From IMG/VR virus record IMGVR_UViG_3300007539_000043, positions 1-44,435 of that record: a DNA stretch of 44,435 nt, one strand, 5' to 3'. The translations under genes and the position numbers were made by a program. The stretch comes from a virus. Under the pieces are notes generated by a model, which worked only from the letters and a program-made list of their open reading frames with translations, was not told the origin of the DNA and did no database searches. This document shows, piece after piece, positions 9,082-17,343 of this stretch; the first letter of the stretch is position 1, and every line of letters begins with the position of its first letter.

Positions 9082-9091
9082 GAGAAAATAG

Positions 9092-9439
9092 GTGTCTTAT
9101 AATAGATATGGTAAATCAAATATTGTAGTAAACGACGACCCTCTTTATAAAGAAATGAGGGACGATCGTGATGTTAAACAAATAAGACAATATGTTTCTC
9201 CTCGATTTTACCGCTTGACTAGTGAGGATTTAAACTCTCTTGATACAGTTAAACACATTTGGACGAAAGGTGATAAGTTATATAAGTTAGCGCACAAACA
9301 TTATGGTGATTCTAATTTGTGGTGGGTTATAGCATGGTTCAATAACGTACCAACTGAAAGTCACATAAATTCTGGAGATCAGCTTGGGATACCATTTCCA
9401 CTGGATAGAATATTAGGTTTTTATTCGAGGGGTCAGTAG
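9092..9439 (+). CDS. LysM-like baseplate wedge protein
   Basis: The start is GTG 9092 preceded by TTAGGAG. In the 115-residue product the C-terminal half (about 58-110) fits a LysM-like fold: KGDKLYKLAHKHYGDSNLWW followed by IAWFNN and a closing SGDQLGIPFPL. T4 gp53 is a baseplate wedge subunit with a LysM domain, and other contractile tails carry a similar small protein near the hub. The gene ends at 9439 directly against the next start at 9440, indicating translational coupling. Confidence 0.65.
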   Translation: MSYNRYGKSNIVVNDDPLYKEMRDDRDVKQIRQYVSPRFYRLTSEDLNSLDTVKHIWTKGDKLYKLAHKHYGDSNLWWVIAWFNNVPTESHINSGDQLGIPFPLDRILGFYSRGQ

Positions 9440-12400
9440 ATGTCCGAGTTTATAAATAAAAAGATAAAAGAACTAGAAAATAGTCCAGCACTCAAAGCAG
9501 ATGCAGAGAGGACACACGCTAAAATATTGGATGGAAGTTGGTGGGATCTTCGATATCCCGATCAAAATTCGATAACAAACGTAAACACATGGTCACGAAT
9601 ACGAGAAGTTCCAGCACGCGACAGCGAATTTGCAGCCCTATCCCATCACAATGCAGCCTACAATTTTTGGTTAGAGAATTATCGAAATGAAGGTGCCATA
9701 CCAGAAGAAGAATTTTTGAAAAATTTTGGAATAGAGGGTCTTCCATATCCATCGATAAGAAGGCCGAATTATTTGACAGAAGAAGAGTTTTTTTATCAAG
9801 CTAGGAAATTTTGGGCGGCGTTCATAGGTATCGATGAATTTTTAACTCATGCAGGAATATACCCAACTTTTGAAGAAATTTTATTTAATGCCTACCTCAA
9901 TAGCTCCAGGTATTTAGCAATACAACAATACGAAGATGAAATCCGAAGACAACAAAATGAAAATCTAGAGGTAATCGGTCAACGCCGGTCTCTTAAAGAT
10001 GGTGTCGTCCTCGACTCCGGAGAGACAAAGATCATTGACCAAGCACGTGCAAACGAGCTTGATAGACTACAAAAAAGACTAAAAGAGGGAGTATTTGACG
10101 AATTTGATGTTGCTTCTCTTACTGGAATCGGCCTCGGTGATATAATACGTCGAGCAAGAGTAAATCAGCAAGCATTGTTATCTAACTTTTTAGAGCCATT
10201 TAAAGAAGTCAACAGGGTCAGACAAGAAGGAATTTTGTTAAAATCTCCAGGAAATCAAGAAATGTATATGCTGGATGGCAATCCTTTAGTGTTGGTCAAC
10301 AAAATGATACATAATCAGGGTGCCGATGAATTTGTCAACATTAAAACAAGTGAATTATCAAGTCTTGTCCCTATGATACGGTTATTTAAAGTTTATCGTG
10401 ATAAAGATAAAAAAACAAGACAAGTAGAGATATCCTTTGATACCTTTACGGATGTGAGAGAAAAGAAAGTTCTTGATACCCGCCGTGCCTCCTCTGTTGG
10501 AATAAAATCTTTCGATTGGAGTTTGAATGCCACAGATCCAGCAACCATCAGGGACGACATTGAAGCAAAATTAGTCTTATATTTTCAGAGTTTCGACGAC
10601 TTGACCAGAGACAATGGAGATTTTCAGTATCAAGATTTGTTAGTTAGACCAGCAGTAGATAGAAGGATGGATGAAGACATCAATGATCCAAGTTTTTATG
10701 AAATAAAAGCTGTTGTGGGTTGGCACCCCTTGGATTCAACAAAGACAATGAGTAAGAGTATGTTGGATGCTTGTACTAATCAGCAATTAGCACTTTTTTT
10801 GACCTTGAAGGATCATGAATTTAACTTTACACAACAGGGAACTTTTGAATTAACGATAACATATCGAGGAAGACTAGAACAACTGGTTCAGGATCCAAGG
10901 TTTGACGTCCTATCTAGCGAAAAGGGTAAAAATCAAATAGATAAACTTCGAGAAGAATTGAGCATGCTCCAAAAAAGATGCGAAAGTGATCGTGGTGAAG
11001 GCTATAAAAAGAGAGTGAAAGAACTAGAAGAGTTAATAGCCAATATTAAAGTGAGACAAAAAGATGAATTTGCACAATCTCTGATGACAACCATGACAGA
11101 AAACGGAAATATTCACTTGCTAACGAAATATACAATCCAAGACCTTGCTGAATTAACAGATTTTGAATATATTCCAGATAGCAAGAAGATATCTCAAAAT
11201 GATGTTTCTGATAGTTTACTATTTACTGAAATATCTAAAGAAACAGGAGATTCTAGAAACGAAAGTTTAATGAATATAAATTATGATTCCCAAACTGCCG
11301 AAGAGATTTTTGAAAAACTAGAACAACAACAAAATCAGGATGATACGGGAGTTAGAGAGATAATGCCAATTGCTTGGTTTTATTTTGGAGATTTAGTAAA
11401 GGCTGCTATAAAACATACTCTCAATATAAACAGGGTATCAGAAAGTAATAATCAAGATAATCAAATAATACAAAATCAAATAGCGAAAAATGTAAATATT
11501 TTATTGGGATCGATTACGGTCAATGAGAATAATGCCGAAATAACTGTTAATTTAGCAGACTTACCAATATCTATGAATTTGTTTACCAAGTGGTTTAATA
11601 CATATATCGTAGAACCGGAGCGCTCAAATTTACCTTTTATCCAGTTTATGAGAAGTGCGGTAAAAAATCTGGCTATTGAGAGTCTTCGTTCGCCTGCTTC
11701 AGCGAGAGTTGGATCTCCAAAAGCAGGAGTGTTTATTGATAAAAGTACTACATTCTCGATACCCAGCAATAATCCTGGAGCTAGTTCAGAGGGACAAATA
11801 GGCCAGAATCCTTTGGATAAGTTTGGTAAACCCTCGGGCGAACAATCGAGATTCATCAAAGCGGCATACGAAGAATTGGGCATTTCAAAAGATATAACCA
11901 TAATAGAAACCGCAGAATCAACTCACATAATAAAAATAGATGAGATGAATCTTCTGAATTCTTATAACATCATTGGAGACAGAACACAAGTAAAAAATAT
12001 GACTATTGACAATTCTTATCACTGTATGATGTTTTATGTGCAGACTGATGTTGGGTTCGGAAAATTAAGTGGAAACTTTAAAGACGATAGAGAAAACGGA
12101 GTACAACATTTATATATTGGAGCAGATCGCGGAATCTTGAAAGAGGCTAATTTTTCTAAAAATGAACAACCTTTCTTGAGAGAGGCGAGAACGCAGTTAA
12201 ACGGATTGAATCCCTTGGCACAATTAGCGGCAACTTACGATGTCAATCTGAAACTCGTTGGTAATACAATCTTTTGGCCAGGTCAATATGTTTATATTAG
12301 CCCAATAGGATTTGGTACTGGACTCGGAGAACCACAGACGCGCGGCTCAATATCAAATCAACTAGGCCTTGGTGGATATCATCTGATAACAAATGTTCAG

Positions 12401-12520
12401 TGCTATATAGAAAGTGGTAAATTTGAAACTTCTGTCAAAGCACTCTTCGAAACTTCTGGAGATGGTAGATCCAACATCGATAGAGAAATAGATAAAAATA
12501 AAACCTGTAAAGATAATTAA
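9440..12520 (+). CDS. Large baseplate/tail structural protein
   Basis: This 1026-residue protein is the second largest product in the tail module. It has an aromatic, charged N-terminal region (WWDLRYPDQ, about 35), a coiled-coil-like segment around 495-545 (EELSMLQKRCE, ELEELIANIKVRQK), and a C-terminal beta-rich domain (about 850-1010) with TIFWPGQYVYISP and LGLGGYHLITNVQCYIESGKF, a pattern typical of baseplate hub-like proteins. No lysozyme or protease motif was seen. It probably helps form the hub or wedge of the baseplate. I cannot match it confidently to a single T4 gene product. Confidence 0.65.
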   Translation: MSEFINKKIKELENSPALKADAERTHAKILDGSWWDLRYPDQNSITNVNTWSRIREVPARDSEFAALSHHNAAYNFWLENYRNEGAIPEEEFLKNFGIEGLPYPSIRRPNYLTEEEFFYQARKFWAAFIGIDEFLTHAGIYPTFEEILFNAYLNSSRYLAIQQYEDEIRRQQNENLEVIGQRRSLKDGVVLDSGETKIIDQARANELDRLQKRLKEGVFDEFDVASLTGIGLGDIIRRARVNQQALLSNFLEPFKEVNRVRQEGILLKSPGNQEMYMLDGNPLVLVNKMIHNQGADEFVNIKTSELSSLVPMIRLFKVYRDKDKKTRQVEISFDTFTDVREKKVLDTRRASSVGIKSFDWSLNATDPATIRDDIEAKLVLYFQSFDDLTRDNGDFQYQDLLVRPAVDRRMDEDINDPSFYEIKAVVGWHPLDSTKTMSKSMLDACTNQQLALFLTLKDHEFNFTQQGTFELTITYRGRLEQLVQDPRFDVLSSEKGKNQIDKLREELSMLQKRCESDRGEGYKKRVKELEELIANIKVRQKDEFAQSLMTTMTENGNIHLLTKYTIQDLAELTDFEYIPDSKKISQNDVSDSLLFTEISKETGDSRNESLMNINYDSQTAEEIFEKLEQQQNQDDTGVREIMPIAWFYFGDLVKAAIKHTLNINRVSESNNQDNQIIQNQIAKNVNILLGSITVNENNAEITVNLADLPISMNLFTKWFNTYIVEPERSNLPFIQFMRSAVKNLAIESLRSPASARVGSPKAGVFIDKSTTFSIPSNNPGASSEGQIGQNPLDKFGKPSGEQSRFIKAAYEELGISKDITIIETAESTHIIKIDEMNLLNSYNIIGDRTQVKNMTIDNSYHCMMFYVQTDVGFGKLSGNFKDDRENGVQHLYIGADRGILKEANFSKNEQPFLREARTQLNGLNPLAQLAATYDVNLKLVGNTIFWPGQYVYISPIGFGTGLGEPQTRGSISNQLGLGGYHLITNVQCYIESGKFETSVKALFETSGDGRSNIDREIDKNKTCKDN

Positions 12521-12524
12521 TGTT

Positions 12525-13814
12525 ATGCCGATTGATAAAAGATTTATGAATGCCAAAAATAATTTAAAAGCTTCTGAGCTTTTTGATAAAAGGCTTATAT
12601 ACAAATCCTTTGCATACTCAGAAGACGATAACCCAACTTTATTTGTCGATCTTTATCCGATAAGACAATTTATGGTGAATGAAAATTATTTGTATGGTAG
12701 AATAGACGATCTCTTTAGCCCAGTTGTACCAAGAAAAGAAAGAATGCTCCCATTGGAAACAGGAACAAGTCAGCATGCTCTTGATTTTGTTGTTTTAGCA
12801 TTCACAAACATGAAAAAGAAAATAGAAAAAGAAATTGCTGCGGGAAATATACCAACGGATACTTTCTTTTCAAGACTAGAGGTTGTTAAATCTTATGAGG
12901 ATGCCAATGTCTCATATAACCAGTGGTTAAACACAATAAGAGATTCGTTTTTGGATAACATGATAAAGAGAAATTTAAATAATAAAATTGACAACTTCGA
13001 TACATTCTTGGGAATATTCCGAGAACACCTGACCAAAGTTACCAAAGATGTATATCCAGTTACTTTCTCATCTTTTATGATGGGCAGAAAATCAAACATA
13101 AGAAATACTGGACTTGTTGTTGAAATAGCCAATAAAGACTTTTCTGAAGATGAACAGAAAATTGATTTCATCAATCAGGATTATTTTGATTATTATGTCA
13201 AGCTGGCCGAACAATATGGCTTTTTTATAGATTATGAAGCACCTTGGAGATTGGTTGCGAATATAGTTTCTAAGCCTATGAAGCGCGCCATCTCTGATTT
13301 AAATGGTGATTACACAACTTTGGGTTCCTTTTTCCAAAATTATTATCAAAAGATTGAAGGTCAAGATCTGATTATACTAAAGAATCTAGCTTTTGCAACT
13401 TACACAAATTATATCGACACTACGCCAAATTTTTCTGATGTTACTACCATCAATGGTGTAGCAAAGAAAAGGTTAATAACAAGACAACCAATCACATTTA
13501 AAAAAATGAATGAAGAATATAGTGATGTGTTTTGGATGAATTATTATATCGATATAAAGAATTCTGAAAAAAGTCTAAACTATGATAGAAATCAGATTGA
13601 TAATATAAAACGTGAAGCATCATTGACACAAAAAATAAGTACGCCAGTTGCTATTAAATATATTAATGACAATTTCAGAGATATTCCATCGATTGAAGGC
13701 TCTTTCTACTCTGATTTGATAAAGGGACAATTTTCTGTTGACAGCCAAAAGAAAACAGGTTATAATAAGTTCATACAGAAAGTAGTAAGAAACTATAGGC
13801 GCAAAACGGAGTAA
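12525..13814 (+). CDS. Putative virion structural protein
   Basis: ATG 12525 lies four bases beyond the preceding stop. The 429-residue product is soluble-looking, with many aromatic and charged residues and no catalytic motif I can name. It begins MPIDKRFMNAKNNLKASELF and ends with a basic tail, VRNYRRKTE. As the last gene of the tail block it is likely a baseplate or neck component. A strong sigma70-like promoter (13738-13766) lies inside its 3' end and reads into the replication genes, so this gene marks the boundary between modules. Confidence 0.65.
   Translation: MPIDKRFMNAKNNLKASELFDKRLIYKSFAYSEDDNPTLFVDLYPIRQFMVNENYLYGRIDDLFSPVVPRKERMLPLETGTSQHALDFVVLAFTNMKKKIEKEIAAGNIPTDTFFSRLEVVKSYEDANVSYNQWLNTIRDSFLDNMIKRNLNNKIDNFDTFLGIFREHLTKVTKDVYPVTFSSFMMGRKSNIRNTGLVVEIANKDFSEDEQKIDFINQDYFDYYVKLAEQYGFFIDYEAPWRLVANIVSKPMKRAISDLNGDYTTLGSFFQNYYQKIEGQDLIILKNLAFATYTNYIDTTPNFSDVTTINGVAKKRLITRQPITFKKMNEEYSDVFWMNYYIDIKNSEKSLNYDRNQIDNIKREASLTQKISTPVAIKYINDNFRDIPSIEGSFYSDLIKGQFSVDSQKKTGYNKFIQKVVRNYRRKTE
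13738..13766 (+). promoter_or_regulatory. Sigma70-type promoter for polymerase operon
   Basis: A perfect TTGACA (13738-13743) and a perfect TATAAT (13761-13766) are separated by 17 bp, inside the end of the preceding structural gene and about 50 bp before the polymerase start. It would give early or middle transcription independent of the late tail transcript. Confidence 0.75.
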
Positions 13815-13816
13815 GA

Positions 13817-15001
13817 TTGTTATTTCAGGCACTTGATGAAAAGAAGAAGTGTGCTGGCATTTATGTCGGTGGGGAATTGTGTTTTGGAGATATCTCGCTA
13901 GATCATTTATCCAGAACATGGTCTTATGCTTCTTTTTTGGAAGATCGAGATATCGAATACGCTAAACTTTATTGTGGCGGGTTAACGCTGCGAGAAGCAT
14001 GCCCCGAGGCTCTAAAACCACGCTGGGAGGCGATAGAAAATAAATTCAAAGCATTCATTAAATCTTTTCATACTGCGCGCGTATCGCTTAATGAGAATTG
14101 TTTTTTTGATTTGGTTCCTGATAAATATCTTTTGGAAATGTGTTATATTAAAGATGAAATTTGTCGTCATGTATTTGAAAATTACGAGAAGCCATCTGAT
14201 TATGAATATAAGCTTGAATTGACAAAGGTATTATCGAAAATCAAATCCCAGCCTTTAAAGATAAACTCAAGAAATCTATTGATGTTTAAACATAAACATC
14301 GACAGTTTGCAAAAAAATTAAATAAAATTGAACCTTATTGTAAATTCAATATCGATGGTGCCAAAACAGGGCGATTGACCACAACTCCCAGTGGGTTTCC
14401 AATACTAACTTTAAACAAAGAATATAGATCAGTCATCGAGCCTCATAATGATTTCTTTATTGAATTGGATTTCAATGCGGCAGAGTTGAGAACCCTTTTG
14501 GCCCTTCAAGGAAAAGAGCAGCCAAAAGAAGATATACATGAATGGAATGTTAGAAATGTGTTTGACAATAAATTAACCAGAGAAGAGGCCAAAAAGAATA
14601 TTTTTGCTTGGCTATATAATCCTCAAAGTCAAAACACTTCATGTAGCAATGTTTACAACCGAGAAAAAGTGGTACAAAAGTACTTCACTCAGGGCCAAGT
14701 GACGACCTTTTTTGCCAAGATTATTCCTTCCGAAGAGAGAACAGCATTAAACTATATCATTCAAAGTACGTGCGCAGAGAACGTTCTAAGACAGATGATA
14801 AAATTAGATAAGTTGCTTAAGGGTAGAAAATCTTTTATATCTTTCCCTATTCATGATTCTGTCGTAATAGATTTTTCTTTAGATGATAAGCGTATATTGA
14901 CAGAAATTATAGACACGTTTTCACAAACAGAGCTTGGTGATTTTCTTGTAAATGTGAGTGTTGGAAAGAATTTTGGAAACTTAAAAAAGATGGAGATATG
15001 A
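13817..15001 (+). CDS. Compact family A DNA polymerase
   Basis: The start is TTG 13817 with GGAG at 13808. The 394-residue product keeps the family A polymerase core: TGRLTTT (about 184-190), motif A DFNAAELR with Asp218, motif B R255-x3-K259-x3-F263-x3-Y267, a QST helix near 316, and motif C HDS with Asp347. The glutamate that usually follows motif C Asp is Ser here. There is no visible 3'-5' exonuclease domain, and the protein is far shorter than E. coli Pol I (928) or T7 polymerase (704). With a separate DnaE-type polymerase at 28947, this enzyme may do gap filling or initiation. Activity is inferred from motifs. Confidence 0.85.
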   Translation: MLFQALDEKKKCAGIYVGGELCFGDISLDHLSRTWSYASFLEDRDIEYAKLYCGGLTLREACPEALKPRWEAIENKFKAFIKSFHTARVSLNENCFFDLVPDKYLLEMCYIKDEICRHVFENYEKPSDYEYKLELTKVLSKIKSQPLKINSRNLLMFKHKHRQFAKKLNKIEPYCKFNIDGAKTGRLTTTPSGFPILTLNKEYRSVIEPHNDFFIELDFNAAELRTLLALQGKEQPKEDIHEWNVRNVFDNKLTREEAKKNIFAWLYNPQSQNTSCSNVYNREKVVQKYFTQGQVTTFFAKIIPSEERTALNYIIQSTCAENVLRQMIKLDKLLKGRKSFISFPIHDSVVIDFSLDDKRILTEIIDTFSQTELGDFLVNVSVGKNFGNLKKMEI

Positions 15002-15002
15002 T

Positions 15003-15839
15003 TTGAATATTGTTGGATTGGGTCAAGCTGGGTGTCGCATAGCTGAAGCTTTTGGTGATTATCCTCAATATAATGTGTTTAAGATAGACAATGATATTGA
15101 GGGAAAAAATTGTTATAAGATACCAAAGTGTGAAACAGCAGAAGAGTACGACCAAGTAAAGCTTCCAGGGGCATCTAAATTCCTCAAGAAGATAAAAGGT
15201 GATACCTTATTTGTCATCGGAGGCTCTGGTGCGATTTCGTGTGCTTCTTTAAAAATCCTGCATTACATGAAACAAAATACAATAAAAATATTTTATATCA
15301 AGCCTGACGTAGAGATGCTTGGAGAGACGCAAGCTTTGCAAGAAAGGGTAGTAAGGGGGGTTCTGCAAGAGTATACTAGATCTGGTGTGTTTGAGGAGAT
15401 GTATATTATATCCAATAAAAACCTAAATGATATTGTTGGAGGTGCTCCAATTATTGGGTATTACGAGAAATTAAATGAACTCCTGGTCCCAACGATGCAT
15501 ATGATAAACGTATTTAATAATGTGGAACCAGTTTTTGGAAAACAAGATAAACCAAAAGAAACACACAGGATTCTAACAATAGGTTTGTACGACATAGAAA
15601 GAGATGAAGAAAAAATGTTTTTTCAGCTTGACAATGTAAGACACAGATGTTATATTTATGGAATAAACGAAGACAAACTAAGAAATGATGGTAAGCTTTT
15701 GAATAAAATAACAAAGCAAATGAAATCGAAACCAAGTGAAAATTTAAAAATAAATTATATAGTACACTCAACAGACTATGAATATGATATAGGATATGTC
15801 ATTGAGCGCACTCCACACATACAAATTGAATCAAGATAA
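15003..15839 (+). CDS. Tubulin/FtsZ-like GTPase superfamily protein
   Basis: TTG 15003 follows the polymerase stop by one base. The 278-residue product shows the FtsZ order of motifs: an N-terminal nucleotide loop IVGLGQAGCRIA (3-14), a shortened tubulin signature VIGGSGAIS (71-79), KPDVEMLGETQALQERVVRG (100-119) in place of the P-x-x-x-EG-x-x-R region, IISNKNLNDI (135-144) in place of the usual I-P-N-D-x-L, and INVFNNVEPVFG (168-179) at the catalytic T7 loop. The C-terminal half resembles the tubulin second domain (TIGLYDIERDEEKMFFQL). The T7 aspartates are missing, so GTP hydrolysis may be altered. It could form a filament or have a nucleotide-sensing role. Confidence 0.7.
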   Translation: MNIVGLGQAGCRIAEAFGDYPQYNVFKIDNDIEGKNCYKIPKCETAEEYDQVKLPGASKFLKKIKGDTLFVIGGSGAISCASLKILHYMKQNTIKIFYIKPDVEMLGETQALQERVVRGVLQEYTRSGVFEEMYIISNKNLNDIVGGAPIIGYYEKLNELLVPTMHMINVFNNVEPVFGKQDKPKETHRILTIGLYDIERDEEKMFFQLDNVRHRCYIYGINEDKLRNDGKLLNKITKQMKSKPSENLKINYIVHSTDYEYDIGYVIERTPHIQIESR

Positions 15840-15857
15840 AAAAGTTTAACAAAAGTC

Positions 15858-15887
15858 TTGACATCCTGACTTAAAGGGTGTTATAAT
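15858..15887 (+). promoter_or_regulatory. Sigma70-type promoter of SSB gene
   Basis: TTGACA (15858-15863) and TATAAT (15882-15887), both perfect, are spaced by 18 bp in the intergenic gap before the gp32-like gene. The transcript would begin at about 15894. Confidence 0.85.
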
Positions 15888-15893
15888 AACAGA

Positions 15894-15949
15894 AGTAATT
15901 GAGAGATTACTACAAACAAAAAAACTAGCGGGACGAGAGATTTGTCGTC
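15894..15949 (+). promoter_or_regulatory. Structured leader of SSB mRNA
   Basis: The roughly 90-nt leader holds two hairpins: AGTAAT/ATTACT (15894-15899 with 15906-15911) and GACGA/TCGTC (15932-15936 with 15945-15949), separated by an A-rich stretch. T4 gene 32 mRNA has a leader pseudoknot used for autoregulation, so a similar role is possible; it is not shown by the sequence alone. Confidence 0.4.
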
Positions 15950-15981
15950 TTGACTATAGCCAAATGGCAAAAGGAGAAAAA

Positions 15982-16761
15982 ATGGGATTAGATTTAGATA
16001 AAATTCGAGCGCGTCTTGATAACGCGACTTCAAACACGAAAGCTGGAGGGTCGTTTTGGCGTCCATCCGAAGGGACGCAAGTTGTTCGCATCGTTCCTAC
16101 AAAAGATGGCGACCCATTTAAAGATTATTGGTTTCATTACAATCTTGGTCAAGAGCAACGTGGAGGATTCCTTTGTCCAAACAAAAATCATGGTGAAGAG
16201 TGCCCAATTTGTAACTTCAAAGATCAATTGTGGAAAGAGTATAACGCCACACAGGATCCAGACACCATGAAACTAGCAAAAGACATGACGCCACGTCAAA
16301 GGTTTTTCTCGCCAGTTTTAGTTCGAGGAGAAGAGTCAGAAGGTATTCGAATTTGGGGATATGGTAAAGAAGCGTACACCTCTTTACTGAATCTTGTTCT
16401 AAATCCAGAATATGGAGATATTACAGATATCGATAATGGAACCGACCTCACTCTGACCTATGGTAAGCCTCCAGGAGCAAATTTTCCAAAGACAACACTA
16501 ACTCCTCGACGTCGAACGAGTGTCTTGTGTGATGACGCAGTTGGTGGCGATGATGAGTGTAATCGACTTTTGGACAATGTTCCTAATTTTGATAATGTGT
16601 TTGTCAGTAAAACAACAGAAGAAGCACAAGAAGCACTCGATTCTTTTATGAACTCGCTCGATGGAGAAGCATCAGAATCAGATGTATATGTTCCGGCAGA
16701 CAACCCACCTCAAGAAACTTCTGGTGTTCTTGCAGCGTTTAACGAACTTACGGAAGGGTAA
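15982..16761 (+). CDS. gp32-like single-stranded DNA-binding protein
   Basis: ATG 15982 is preferred over 15964 because AAAGGAG (15969-15975) gives a correct SD spacing. The 259-residue product has a charged N-terminus (MGLDLDKIRARLDN), a core with VVRIVPTKDGDPF and WFHYNLG, a zinc-binding loop with the ligand candidates in FLCPNKNHGEECPICNF (about 65-80), and an acidic C-terminal tail (SLDGEASESDVYVPAD). This is the layout of T4 gp32, which coats single-stranded DNA in replication and recombination and contacts partners through its acidic tail. A consensus promoter and structured leader precede it. Confidence 0.85.
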   Translation: MGLDLDKIRARLDNATSNTKAGGSFWRPSEGTQVVRIVPTKDGDPFKDYWFHYNLGQEQRGGFLCPNKNHGEECPICNFKDQLWKEYNATQDPDTMKLAKDMTPRQRFFSPVLVRGEESEGIRIWGYGKEAYTSLLNLVLNPEYGDITDIDNGTDLTLTYGKPPGANFPKTTLTPRRRTSVLCDDAVGGDDECNRLLDNVPNFDNVFVSKTTEEAQEALDSFMNSLDGEASESDVYVPADNPPQETSGVLAAFNELTEG

Positions 16762-16786
16762 GTTCAACAATTAACCTCCACCCTCC

Positions 16787-16822
16787 ACCGCAGGGAGGCA
16801 CGGGTTATAGGTGCCTCATTTT
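16787..16822 (+). repeat. Twin intergenic stem-loop element, copy A
   Basis: The element begins ACCGCAGG, forms a GAGGCAC/GTGCCTC stem (16795-16801 with 16811-16817) around GGGTTATAG, and ends ATTTT. An upstream CCCTCC (16781-16786) could instead pair with GGGAGG (16793-16798), so two structures exclude each other. A related copy lies at 17291-17325. It may terminate, attenuate or mark RNA processing. Confidence 0.7.
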
Positions 16823-16839
16823 AAAATTAAGGATATATA

Positions 16840-17283
16840 ATGTCAAAAGTAGAAAAAGGAAATTATGTTAAAGTTCATTATCGCGGCGCACTCGCGAGCG
16901 ATGGTACTGAGTTCGACAATTCTCGCTCTAGGGGTGAGCCGCTGGGCTTTCAAGCTGGTGTTGGCAATCTAATTCCAGGTTTCGATAGCGCGATTTTGGG
17001 CATGTCTGTTGGGGAAAATAAGACAGTAACAATCGATCCAGAAGACGCATATGGTCCTATTCGACCAGAAGCAAAATTAGAAATCGGCAATGAACAATTC
17101 CCAGAAAATCTTGAATTAACTATTGGGATGCCCGTACCATTGACTACGCCGGAAGGGCGAGATTTCGTAGGAACAATTGAAAAATTAAATGAAAATTCAG
17201 TTACTCTTGACGTAAATCATCCGCTTGCTGGGCAGCAATTGGTTTTTGAAATTGAGTTGCTGGAGATTTCAGAACAAGAGTGA
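16840..17283 (+). CDS. FKBP-type peptidyl-prolyl isomerase, SlyD-like
   Basis: The 147-residue product is a complete SlyD/FKBP-like isomerase: KVHYRGALASDGTEFDNSR at the start of the FK506-binding half, PGFDSAILGMSVGENKTVTI, then an inserted flap, and the SlyD signature VNHPLAGQQLVFEIELLEI near the end. Such enzymes speed prolyl isomerisation and act as folding helpers in the cytoplasm. The histidine-rich metal-binding tail of E. coli SlyD is absent. It lies between the SSB and uvsX genes, and a related stem-loop precedes both it and uvsX. A role in folding replication or virion proteins is inferred. Confidence 0.9.
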   Translation: MSKVEKGNYVKVHYRGALASDGTEFDNSRSRGEPLGFQAGVGNLIPGFDSAILGMSVGENKTVTIDPEDAYGPIRPEAKLEIGNEQFPENLELTIGMPVPLTTPEGRDFVGTIEKLNENSVTLDVNHPLAGQQLVFEIELLEISEQE

Positions 17284-17290
17284 AATAAAA

Positions 17291-17325
17291 ACCGCAGGTA
17301 GGCACGGGTTTATAGGTGTCTTATT
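17291..17325 (+). repeat. Twin intergenic stem-loop element, copy B
   Basis: This copy matches 16787-16822 in order (ACCGCAGG, AGGCACGGGTT, ATAGGTG, CT, ATTT). Its stem AGGCAC/GTGTCT keeps pairing through a G-U wobble where copy A has G-C, so the structure rather than the bases seems to be kept. It lies just before the uvsX ribosome binding site. Confidence 0.65.
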
Positions 17326-17343
17326 TATTTATGGAGGATTACA

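Noticed and set aside
9451-9458. TATAAATA, identical to the T4 late promoter core
   Set aside because: It lies just after a start codon inside coding sequence (FINKK) and is not repeated before other late genes.
15628-15656. TTGACA and TATATT with 17-bp spacing inside the tubulin-like gene
   Set aside because: It is mid-gene, 200 bp before a much better placed consensus promoter at 15858, so it is probably a chance match.
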